From SIG440 sp045647905 (lineage in GTDB: Bacteria; Bacillota; Clostridia; Monoglobales; Monoglobaceae): 10,558 nt of DNA. Made by a program: the position numbers and the translations under genes. Every line of letters begins with the position of its first letter. Position 1 is the stretch's first letter. Where the stretch lies: the NCBI GenBank assembly GCA_045647905.1, contig JAZRMZ010000026.1:1-10558 (forward strand), given 5' to 3'. This document shows positions 1 through 5,939 of the stretch, one piece after another. The notes under the pieces were generated by a model that was not told where the DNA came from, ran no database searches, and was given only the letters and a program-made list of their open reading frames with translations.

Positions 1-72
1 GGAACAGGTTTACCGTGGCTTCACAATTATAAGCGGAAAAACATATCATAAATAAAAATTTGATTCTTTGAC

Positions 73-154
73 AAAAGATTCTTCACTGCGTTCAGAATGA
101 CAGCTCTCTCTTGGAGGGAGCTGCAGTCATCCTGAGTGTAGCGAAGGATCTTTT
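73..154. repeat. Long imperfect palindrome, probable dispersed intergenic repeat
   Basis: Two 29-nt arms (73-101 and 126-154) are inverted copies differing at 6 positions, most of which still allow G-U pairing in RNA. Inside them sits a second stem (102-109 with 115-122) closing on a 5-nt loop, so the whole 82 nt can fold into one long hairpin. The arms carry the recognisable core AAGATTCTTCxCTGCGTTCA and its mirror image. From memory, similar sequences recur between genes in many bacterial genomes as short non-coding repeats, but copy number cannot be tested here. The element lies just beyond the fucI terminator, a usual place for such insertions. It has no coding potential. It could instead add transcript stability or act as a back-up terminator. 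Confidence 0.65.
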
Positions 155-174
155 CTAAACATTTTATCAAAAAG

Positions 175-206
175 AAAGCCCGTCATCGGTTTTGATGACG
201 GGCTTT
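175..206 (-). terminator. Intrinsic terminator of fucI
   Basis: A perfect 13-bp stem (175-187 with 194-206) contains the GC-rich core GCCCGTC and closes on a 6-nt loop. On the minus strand the stem is followed by CTTTTTGAT, a U-rich tail. It begins 13 nt past the fucI stop codon, which fits a rho-independent terminator ending the fucI transcript. The plus-strand side lacks a good T-tract. Confidence 0.9.
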
Positions 207-219
207 GAAATTATGTTTA

Positions 220-2025
220 TTATCTTACTGTTTTATAAAGGGGGCCGTATGCCTGACAAGCACGGTAATCCTGACCTTCTTTGTCCATACCGAATGCGTT
301 CCATGCAGCTGGTCTGAAGATTTTTTCTTCAGGAACGTTGTGCATACAAACGGGGATTCTCAGAATTGAGCAAAGAGTGATAAGGTCTGCACCGATGTGA
401 CCGTAGCTGATTGCACCGTGGTTTGCACCCCAGTTGTTCATTACGTCATAAGCGGTTTTGAATGCGCCCTCGCCAGTTACTCTGGGAGCGAACCATGTGC
501 AGGGCCATGTGTAGTCTGTGCGCTTCCAGAGCTTGTCTGAAACTTCGTCAGGAAGGTCAATTGTCCAGCCTTCTGCAATCTGAAGAACAGGGCCAAGACC
601 CTTAACGAGGTTAAGTCTGACCATTGTTGCGGGCATTTCTGCCTTTGTGAGGAATCTTGATGAATAACCGCCGCCACGGAAGTAACCAAGGTCAGCCATG
701 TTCCATGTGGTGTTCTTCATAACTTCATCACAATCAGCTTCTGTCATGTTGTACCATTCCTTCATAATGCCGTTGCCGTTTTCGTCTTTAACAGCACCGT
801 TGGCATCAAGACAGCAAGCACCTGAGTTGATGAGGTGGATGAAGCCGTCAGCTTCCTTTGCTTTGCCTTCAATGTCATAGCCTGTTGCTTTCTTAACAGC
901 ATCACCGCTCCAGTATGTTCTAACATCTGCGAACATCTGCGCTCTGTTTGTGAGGAGCTTTCCAAAGAGCATTCCCATACCGTTGAGAACGTCGTTCTCA
1001 GTTGCAAGGATGTAGGGTTCTCTTGCGCCGTTCCAGTCAAATGAGGTGTTGAGCATTGCTTCGGGGAAGTCGCAGTTGGGATAGAAGTCTGTCCACTGTC
1101 TCTGACCCTGGAAGCCTGCGGCAATTGCGTTGTGACCAACTTTTTCTTCCTCACAGCCTTCGGGAAGGTTTTCGTTTCCGTTCATAAGGTCTTTGATGAT
1201 GCACATCATCTTTACAACGAATTCGAACTGTTCTTCCTTAACTTCGGCTGATTTCTGAAGGTCTTCGGGGTTTTTGTCAAAGCCGATAATGCATTTTTCC
1301 TTTGCCCATTTGAGAGCCTTCTCGAATTCTGCCTTATCATAAACCTCTTCTGTCATACGTCTGATGATTTCAACTTCGTCAACAGATTCAACTCTCATGC
1401 CAAAGTATTCTTCCATCATGTTTGTATCAATAATTGAACCTGCAATACCCATACAGATTGAACCAATCTGGAGATATGACTTTCCTCTCATTGTTGCTGC
1501 AGCAACAGCCGCGCGACCGAAGCGGAGAAGCTTTTCTGCAACGTCTGCAGGGATTTTGTCTGATTCGTCAGCGTTCTGAACGTCGTGTCCGTAAATGCCG
1601 AATGCAGGGAGACCTTTCTGTGCGTGTGAAGCAAGAACAGCGGCAAGGTAAACTGCACCGGGTCTTTCTGTGCCGTTGAAGCCCCAAACACCTTTGATTG
1701 TCATGGGGTCCATATCCATTGTTTCTGAGCCGTAGCACCAGCAGGGCGTAACGGTGAGTGTGATGTCAACGCCTTCCTTTTTGAATTTGTCGGCACAAGC
1801 TGCTGCTTCGCCAACACGTCCGATTGTTGTGTCTGCGATAACAACCTTTACGGGCTCGCCGTTTGAATATCTGAGGTTTTCTTCAAATAATTTTGCGGCA
1901 GCCCTTGCCATATTCATTGTCTGGTCTTCAAGTGATTCACGCACCTTAAGCACGCCGCGACGTCCGTCAATGGTGGGACGGATACCGATTACGGGATAAT
2001 TTCCCACAAGTCTGTTTTTTGCCAT
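220..2025 (-). CDS. fucI: L-fucose isomerase
   Basis: This cytoplasmic enzyme interconverts L-fucose and L-fuculose, the first step of the phosphorylating fucose pathway (FucI, then FucK, then FucA); the family also acts on D-arabinose. The 601-residue product matches the family length (E. coli about 591) and aligns from end to end by recognisable blocks: CWCYGSETMDMDP (95-107), ATENDVLNG (341-349), FADVRTYW (365-372), FRGGGYSSRFLT (449-460), NWGANHG (531-537) and a C-terminal EGQDYRACQAYGPLYK. Glu343, Asp367 and His536 are the likely counterparts of the metal-binding residues reported in E. coli FucI (E337, D361, H528). The ATG start is set by AAGGAGG at 2034-2040, 8 nt upstream. The gene stands alone between its own promoter and terminator; no fuculokinase, aldolase or fucose transporter gene is in view. 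A divergent AraC-family gene is its probable regulator. Confidence 0.97.
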   Translation of the reverse strand: MAKNRLVGNYPVIGIRPTIDGRRGVLKVRESLEDQTMNMARAAAKLFEENLRYSNGEPVKVVIADTTIGRVGEAAACADKFKKEGVDITLTVTPCWCYGSETMDMDPMTIKGVWGFNGTERPGAVYLAAVLASHAQKGLPAFGIYGHDVQNADESDKIPADVAEKLLRFGRAAVAAATMRGKSYLQIGSICMGIAGSIIDTNMMEEYFGMRVESVDEVEIIRRMTEEVYDKAEFEKALKWAKEKCIIGFDKNPEDLQKSAEVKEEQFEFVVKMMCIIKDLMNGNENLPEGCEEEKVGHNAIAAGFQGQRQWTDFYPNCDFPEAMLNTSFDWNGAREPYILATENDVLNGMGMLFGKLLTNRAQMFADVRTYWSGDAVKKATGYDIEGKAKEADGFIHLINSGACCLDANGAVKDENGNGIMKEWYNMTEADCDEVMKNTTWNMADLGYFRGGGYSSRFLTKAEMPATMVRLNLVKGLGPVLQIAEGWTIDLPDEVSDKLWKRTDYTWPCTWFAPRVTGEGAFKTAYDVMNNWGANHGAISYGHIGADLITLCSILRIPVCMHNVPEEKIFRPAAWNAFGMDKEGQDYRACQAYGPLYKTVR

Positions 2026-2076
2026 TTTGTTTTCCTCCTTGATTTATGTAAATTAAAAAATTTGCTTCTACATATA

Positions 2077-2082
2077 ATTATA
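2077..2082 (-). promoter_or_regulatory. Predicted -10 box of the fucI promoter
   Basis: Read on the minus strand, 2082-2077 is a perfect TATAAT about 50 nt upstream of the fucI start. The position 17 nt further upstream (2105-2100, AAGTAA) does not resemble TTGACA, so this would be a promoter with a good -10 but no clear -35, as expected when an activator such as an AraC protein is needed. The box sits in a 12-bp palindrome (2072-2083), so the TATAAT also reads on the plus strand. No transcript data are available. Confidence 0.45.
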
Positions 2083-2085
2083 TAC

Positions 2086-2115
2086 TTGCAATATTCAAAT
2101 TACTTGTGCTATAAT
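2086..2115 (+). promoter_or_regulatory. Promoter of the AraC-family gene
   Basis: TTGCAA (2086-2091) and a perfect TATAAT (2110-2115) are 18 nt apart, and TG at 2107-2108 makes an extended -10 (TGCTATAAT). Transcription would start near 2122, giving a leader of about 33 nt to the ATG at 2155. Its -35 box and spacer overlap the region that the oppositely directed fucI promoter would use. Confidence 0.7.
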
Positions 2116-2138
2116 AGAAAAAAGTATAACAATATTCA
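2089..2138. promoter_or_regulatory. Candidate operator: repeated CAATATTCA
   Basis: The 9-mer CAATATTCA occurs at 2089-2097, overlapping the -35 of the araC-type promoter, and again at 2130-2138 in its leader. The repeats are in the same orientation, 41 bp apart, about four helical turns. AraC-family dimers commonly bind direct repeats, so these are possible sites for autoregulation and fucI control. In A/T-rich DNA a 9-bp repeat can also arise by chance. Confidence 0.3.
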
Positions 2139-2154
2139 GATTTTGGTGATAACT

Positions 2155-3003
2155 ATGATTTATAATGAATTAAAGCAGAGAGGAACGGCAGATTTTCCCA
2201 TAGAATACCATTATATTGACAAAAATCATACCCGATACGAAATGTCTGCTCACTGGCATACCGAGCTTGAAATTATAAGGATTTTACAGGGCAAGCTGAA
2301 AATCCGTCTTAACAACCGTGAATATACGGCAGGCAAGGGAGATATTATTTTTGTGAATCCTGAAACAGTTCACGGTGCAAGCCCTGAGGAATGCGTGTAT
2401 GAATGTGTTATTTTTCACGTGGATTTTCTGGACACGGCAACATATAGTTGCAATTTTTTTGTTGAGAGTATTCTCAACCGGGAATTTGCTATAAAGGATT
2501 ATAATGAGTTTGAAAAGAATGATTTTATTGATTCTGTGAATGTTGTTTTTGAGGCGATGAAGAACAAATCATCGGGGTACAAGTTTTCGGTTATAGGAGC
2601 ACTTTATTCCATGCTGGGGATTGTTGTTGACAATCATTTATACAGCACGGTTACGGGTGACTCGGATATTTCGGACAGCAAAAACATCCCAAAGCTCAGA
2701 AAGGTACTGAGTTTTTTGCGTGACAATTACGAACAGCAGCTTTCTCTTGATGATATGGCAAAGGCGGCAGATATGTCGCCCAAGTATTTTTGTTATTTTT
2801 TTAAGGAAAAAACAGGAAAGACTCCGGTTGAATACCTCAACGGCTTCAGAATTGAAAAGGCTTCTCAAAAGCTTCTCAGCTCCGACAGAAGTGTGACTGA
2901 AATTGCCTTTTCCTGCGGCTTCAATGATTTGAGTTATTTTATCAAAACCTTCAAGGCGCAAAAGGGTATATCACCCACAAAATTCCGGAAAATTGAGCAT
3001 TGA
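2155..3003 (+). CDS. AraC-family transcriptional regulator, probable fucose regulator
   Basis: This is a 282-residue DNA-binding regulator. The N-terminal part (about 15-100) is a cupin-like sensing domain with the HxH pair of SAHWHTELEI (31-40), a GKLKI strand, and the KGDIIFVNPETVHG block (61-74) typical of AraC proteins that bind sugars. The C-terminal 100 residues hold the paired helix-turn-helix domain: LSLDDMAKAADMSPKYFCYFFKE (197-218), then SVTEIAFSCGFNDLSYFIKTF (246-266), ending in the family signature GISPTKFRK. The open frame extends upstream to an ATG at 2062, but that start would lie upstream of the predicted promoter. ATG 2155, with GGTGAT four nt before it, gives the normal N-terminus. 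Divergent arrangement with fucI suggests it controls that gene, with fucose or a related sugar as effector; this is inference from position. No membrane segment is seen. Confidence 0.93.
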   Translation: MIYNELKQRGTADFPIEYHYIDKNHTRYEMSAHWHTELEIIRILQGKLKIRLNNREYTAGKGDIIFVNPETVHGASPEECVYECVIFHVDFLDTATYSCNFFVESILNREFAIKDYNEFEKNDFIDSVNVVFEAMKNKSSGYKFSVIGALYSMLGIVVDNHLYSTVTGDSDISDSKNIPKLRKVLSFLRDNYEQQLSLDDMAKAADMSPKYFCYFFKEKTGKTPVEYLNGFRIEKASQKLLSSDRSVTEIAFSCGFNDLSYFIKTFKAQKGISPTKFRKIEH

Positions 3004-3020
3004 AAATAGGGACTGCGGAG

Positions 3021-3160
3021 TTGAATAATCGCACTGTGGGGGCGAGTGGATTTAGATGCAAAATGTGCGAAACGAAGTAAAAATGCGATATTTCACGCAT
3101 TTTACCCTGCCCGCAGGCGTACTTGTGTACGTCAAGCGGTGAGTTTTGCGTATAGTTCAA
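3021..3160. repeat. Structured intergenic element with nested palindromes
   Basis: This gene-free stretch can fold as a three-way junction. An outer stem pairs ATGCAAAA (3056-3063) with TTTTGCGT (3144-3151). One inner hairpin pairs AAAATGCG (3080-3087) with CGCATTTT (3096-3103). A second has CCGC (3111-3114) with GCGG (3136-3139) and CGTAC (3118-3122) with GTACG (3127-3131), closing on a TTGT loop. The ends TTGAA (3021-3025) and TTCAA (3156-3160) are also complementary. The most likely reading is a dispersed repeat or a small non-autonomous mobile element; a structured RNA or a 3' end for the upstream AraC-type transcript is possible. A minus-strand frame of 69 codons crosses it but has no recognisable protein character. 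Confidence 0.45.
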
Positions 3161-3175
3161 AGGAATAAATAAAGA

Positions 3176-3202
3176 GAAATTCGCCGGATTGCGGCGAATT
3201 TC
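3176..3202. terminator. Hairpin terminator between convergent genes
   Basis: A perfect 11-bp stem (3176-3186 with 3192-3202) with the GC core CGCCG and a 5-nt loop lies between the AraC-type gene and the oppositely oriented MgtC-family gene. On the minus strand the tail is TCTTTATTTATT; on the plus strand it is AACATTTGTATTTT. Neither tail is a pure T-run, but both are T-rich, so it probably serves both transcripts. It lies 94 nt after the stop of the minus-strand gene and 172 nt after the plus-strand one. Confidence 0.65.
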
Positions 3203-3295
3203 AACATTTGTATTTTAAGACAACAGTTAAAAACGTACATTCCATAATGGTTTTATCCCTTTGAACGGTCTGCGCTAAATGCAACAGCCCCATAA

Positions 3296-4009
3296 TTATA
3301 TTTTTACCGAAGTAATTGTGTCGTTCAGATAAAACTTGTTTGCAAGGTCCATTTTGTCAAATTCGTGGATAGTACTTGCGGCGATGATAAGTTTGAGACA
3401 GTCATTTGCGCGATATATTGCCTGAACATTTATGATGTGAATATCTTCTTCCTCAAAGATTTTTTTGATATGTGAGAGTGCGGAATCCTTGTCGCTCACG
3501 GTCAGAACCATATCAATTTCTGTTGCAGGTGTGAAAAATCTCATTTTGGTATGAGACAAATATTGAACAATTATAATCAGGAGTGTGGTGGAAATGCTTA
3601 TGAAGTACATACCTGCACCGATAGCCATACCGATTCCTGCTGTTGCCCATATTCCTGCTGCTGTGGTAAGTCCGGTAATCGTTTTTTTATGTACAAAAAT
3701 CATTCCGGCACCCAGAAACCCAATTCCGGTTACAATTTGTGCGGCAATACGGGACGGGTCGTGGTTGATGTTTATGCCCTCGTTGTCAAAATGAGTGAGA
3801 AAATCCATAAATCCATATTGTGAAATTATCATAAGCAGACAGGAAGCGATGGCAACAATGGCGTGTGTTTTCGTTCCTGCGCCTTTTCCACGGTGCTTGC
3901 GTTCGCGACCGATGAATGAGCCGCAGAAAAAGGCAATAATGATTCTGAGAAGCAATTCCAGACGGAATAAGACAGCTTCACTTTTCAGAAAATTAAATAT
4001 ATTTTCCAT
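3296..4009 (-). CDS. MgtC/SapB-family membrane protein
   Basis: This 237-residue inner-membrane protein belongs to the MgtC/SapB family, whose members have been linked to growth at low Mg2+, acid tolerance and ATP synthase or membrane-potential effects; the role here is not known. The N-terminal 150 residues contain about five hydrophobic segments and the family motifs: GSFIGRERKHRGKGAGTKTHA (30-50, with the conserved GxERE-like start), QIVTGIGFLGAGMI (91-104) and GLTTAAGIWATAGIG (113-127). Residues from about 163 form a soluble C-terminal ACT-like domain (alternating strands and helices, from EIDMVLTVSD), found in longer members of the family. The ATG start has AAGAGGTG at 4018-4025, 8 nt upstream. 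It is monocistronic with its own consensus promoter. It converges on the AraC-type gene and diverges from the HAD operon. Confidence 0.92.
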   Translation of the reverse strand: MENIFNFLKSEAVLFRLELLLRIIIAFFCGSFIGRERKHRGKGAGTKTHAIVAIASCLLMIISQYGFMDFLTHFDNEGININHDPSRIAAQIVTGIGFLGAGMIFVHKKTITGLTTAAGIWATAGIGMAIGAGMYFISISTTLLIIIVQYLSHTKMRFFTPATEIDMVLTVSDKDSALSHIKKIFEEEDIHIINVQAIYRANDCLKLIIAASTIHEFDKMDLANKFYLNDTITSVKI

Positions 4010-4046
4010 TATACATACACCTCTTTAGTTCTAATATATTTTTGGC

Positions 4047-4075
4047 ATTATAACTCAATAACCCCCTTTTGTCAA
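4047..4075 (-). promoter_or_regulatory. Perfect consensus promoter of the MgtC-family gene
   Basis: On the minus strand TTGACA (4075-4070) is followed after exactly 17 nt by TATAAT (4052-4047). Transcription would begin near 4040, so the untranslated leader is only about 31 nt. This leaves no room for the long Mg2+- or ATP-sensing leader known from Salmonella mgtC, and suggests strong, largely constitutive expression unless a repressor binds. Confidence 0.88.
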
Positions 4076-4154
4076 CAGTAAATTTGGGCAAAACCTCAAT
4101 TTTTTTTATTTTCAAGATAACTGCATAAAAATGTTGAAAGAGGACAGTATATAT

Positions 4155-4241
4155 ATGGGTTTGCCATTGACAAAAAATCCTGAATATGATAAATTGAGAT
4201 TAGAAAAACACACAAATTATGGAAAAGAGAATGTATTATGA
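4155..4241 (+). CDS. Possible small upstream ORF overlapping the HAD gene start
   Basis: A 28-codon frame starts at ATG 4155, with AGAGGA at 4139-4144 placed 10 nt before it. Its TGA stop (4239-4241) overlaps the ATG of the HAD gene (4238-4240), the classic arrangement for translational coupling. The product starts MGLPLTKNPEYDKL, is rich in charged residues, is soluble, and is unlike a simple low-complexity frame. The HAD gene itself has only a weak ribosome binding site (AAGAGA), which fits dependence on coupling. An in-frame ATG at 4131 would give 36 codons but has a poorer binding site. Against it: a TTGACA element lies inside the frame (4167), and a promoter there would leave this ORF untranscribed. 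I do not recognise the peptide. It may be a real small protein, a leader peptide or chance. Confidence 0.4.
   Translation: MGLPLTKNPEYDKLRLEKHTNYGKENVL
4167..4195 (+). promoter_or_regulatory. Candidate promoter for the HAD-to-glycosidase operon
   Basis: A perfect TTGACA (4167-4172) is followed after 17 nt by TAAATT (4190-4195), a four-of-six match to the -10. A better-looking TATGAT (4185-4190) is only 12 nt away, too close. Transcription would start near 4202, giving a leader of about 36 nt for the HAD gene. It competes with the small-ORF reading of the same stretch. I saw no clearly better promoter between 4076 and 4150. Confidence 0.4.
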
Positions 4242-5008
4242 ATAAAAACGGCTATGGGGTTTTTCTTGATATTGACGGGACATTGCTGGGAAGAGATGAG
4301 GCTGCTTTGGAAAAAAATATCAGCATCATACAAAAGGTGAGGTCCATTGGCCATAAAGTATATATCTGTACGGGAAGATCTGCGGCGTATCTGCCTTCCA
4401 AGATTGATTATGAAAAGTCCTTTGATGGTGTGATTACCGGTGCAGGGGCGAGGGTTGTAATGGACGGAGAGGTTGTTTTTTGCAAACACGTGGGTTTTGA
4501 TGCAATAAAGCGTTTTTGTGATTTTTCTCATGATAAGCCAAACATCAGTATGCTTGAAGGAACAGATACAATGTTTTATTTCGGTGATGATGGCATAGAC
4601 CGACCGACTTGTGTGAAATTAAATGCCGGGAATGTTTATCACTTGGTCAACGAAAAGACCGGAATTGAAAAATTTGCCGTTACGGGAGTGGTTGACCCTC
4701 GACTTTCGGATGTTATGGGCGAAGAGTTTCTTGTTATGCAGCATAAAGGATATGCTGAAGTGTTGCAGAGGGGTTGCAGTAAATCAAAGGCGATGTTTTA
4801 TGTCCTTGAGAGACTTGGCTTGCCAAAGGAAAATTCTGTTGCTATGGGTGACAGTATGAATGATTTTGATATGATTGAACAGGCAGGAATCGGTGTTGCA
4901 ATGGGAAATGCAATTACGGAACTGAAAGATATAGCGGATATGATAACCGAAGATGTGAATGATGCCGGTGTGGCGGTTGCTCTTGAAAAAATATTTGATT
5001 TGAAATAA
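4238..5008 (+). CDS. Cof-type HAD-family phosphatase
   Basis: This is a 256-residue cytoplasmic hydrolase of the haloacid dehalogenase superfamily, Cof/IIB subfamily, which usually dephosphorylates sugar phosphates, nucleotides or flavin precursors. All four motifs are visible: the nucleophile and acid in FLDIDGTLL (Asp11 and Asp13), Thr45 in CTGRS, Lys182 in CSKSKAMFYVLERLG, and the Mg2+-binding GDSMNDFDM (204-212, Asp205 and Asp209). The usual SKG of motif III is SKS here. The C2-type cap lies between motifs II and III (about 80-180). The substrate cannot be told from sequence. It is the first long gene of the operon and ends 11 bp before the lipid-kinase gene, whose ribosome binding site overlaps its stop. 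Its ATG overlaps the stop of a possible 28-codon ORF. Confidence 0.93.
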   Translation: MNKNGYGVFLDIDGTLLGRDEAALEKNISIIQKVRSIGHKVYICTGRSAAYLPSKIDYEKSFDGVITGAGARVVMDGEVVFCKHVGFDAIKRFCDFSHDKPNISMLEGTDTMFYFGDDGIDRPTCVKLNAGNVYHLVNEKTGIEKFAVTGVVDPRLSDVMGEEFLVMQHKGYAEVLQRGCSKSKAMFYVLERLGLPKENSVAMGDSMNDFDMIEQAGIGVAMGNAITELKDIADMITEDVNDAGVAVALEKIFDLK

Positions 5009-5019
5009 GAGGTATCCTT

Positions 5020-5922
5020 ATGAATAAAAAAATGCTGTTTGTGCTTAACCCAACATCAGGAAAGGGAACTATAAAAAATTCTTTTCTTGAAATAGTTGAT
5101 TTGTTTGTCAGCAACAAATGGGATGTTCAGATAAGAACCACACAATGCCGTGATGATGCATATGAGTATGTGCGTGCTCACGGGAAGGATTTTAAAATGG
5201 TTGTTGTTGCAGGGGGAGACGGGACTCTGAGCGAAGCAATCAGAGGCCTGATGAAACTGAAAAGAAAAAACAGACCTATGCTTGGCTATATTCCAGCAGG
5301 CTCCACCAATGATTTTGCGTCCAATATGAAGATTTCAAAGGATATGTTGGATGCGGCAAAGGGCGTTGTTGAAGGCAGACCGTTTAAATGTGATATAGGA
5401 ACATTCAACGGCAAGAGCTTTATTTATGTTGCGGCATTTGGTGCGTTTACTGATGTTTCGTATGACACATCGCAACAGATGAAAAATATGCTTGGACATT
5501 CGGCGTATATTATTGAAGGTGCAAAACGCCTTCCAAAACTGAAGACTTATAAAATGAAGGTGACCTATGACGGCGGCGTGTATGAGGATGAATTTCTTTA
5601 TGGTTCGGTTTCAAATACAAATTACATAGCGGGAATGAAGGCGGAAAAGGCATTTGAAGCACAGTTCAATGATGGCTTGCTGGAGGTTGTTCTTGTGAAG
5701 AAGCCCCAGAATGTTCTTCAGTTTCAACAGTTGTTAATGAAACTTGTTGCAAGAAATCTGGATTATGAGCTGTTTGTTACTTTCAAAACCGACAAGGTTG
5801 TTTTTGAATCCGATGAAGAAGTGAACTGGACTTTGGACGGCGAGTTTGGGGGCTCGGTTGAAAGAGCCGAAATGATTGATGCAAAAGAGGCAATCACCCT
5901 TCTTTTGAGTGAAAATAATTGA
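5020..5922 (+). CDS. DagK/YegS-like lipid kinase
   Basis: This 300-residue protein of the diacylglycerol-kinase catalytic family (DagK/YegS/BmrU type) would phosphorylate diacylglycerol or a related lipid with ATP on the inner face of the membrane, recycling diacylglycerol to phosphatidic acid. The N-terminal domain shows NPTSGKG (10-16), the nucleotide-binding VVVAGGDGTLSE (61-72) and AGSTNDFA (93-100). The C-terminal beta-sandwich part includes CDIGTFNGKSFIYVAAFGAFTDVSY and the late LDGE motif of the family. Length is normal. AAGAGG at 5007-5012 serves the ATG at 5020. The family also includes sphingosine- and undecaprenol-type kinases and proteins of unknown substrate, so the lipid is not certain. 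It lies 11 bp after the HAD gene and 17 bp before hydF. Confidence 0.93.
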   Translation: MNKKMLFVLNPTSGKGTIKNSFLEIVDLFVSNKWDVQIRTTQCRDDAYEYVRAHGKDFKMVVVAGGDGTLSEAIRGLMKLKRKNRPMLGYIPAGSTNDFASNMKISKDMLDAAKGVVEGRPFKCDIGTFNGKSFIYVAAFGAFTDVSYDTSQQMKNMLGHSAYIIEGAKRLPKLKTYKMKVTYDGGVYEDEFLYGSVSNTNYIAGMKAEKAFEAQFNDGLLEVVLVKKPQNVLQFQQLLMKLVARNLDYELFVTFKTDKVVFESDEEVNWTLDGEFGGSVERAEMIDAKEAITLLLSENN

Positions 5923-5939
5923 GGTAAAGGAATGGTTGT

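Noticed and set aside
762..1154. 130-codon open frame opposite to the main reading of fucI (and other long frames within 477-1999)
   Set aside because: The fucI frame contains all family motifs from end to end; the other frames have no recognisable domain and are by-products of codon composition.
2062..2154. N-terminal extension of the AraC-type protein to an ATG at 2062
   Set aside because: The extra 31 codons lie upstream of, or inside, a near-consensus promoter (2086-2115), are A/T-rich and lack a ribosome binding site; the domain starts normally from ATG 2155.
2951..3160. 69-codon minus-strand frame across the gene-free region
   Set aside because: It runs through the palindromic element and the 3' end of the AraC-type gene, with no ribosome binding site or protein family I recognise.
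4185..4190. TATGAT as the -10 partner of TTGACA at 4167
   Set aside because: The spacer would be only 12 nt, too short for a normal sigma-A promoter; TAAATT at 4190 gives 17 nt.
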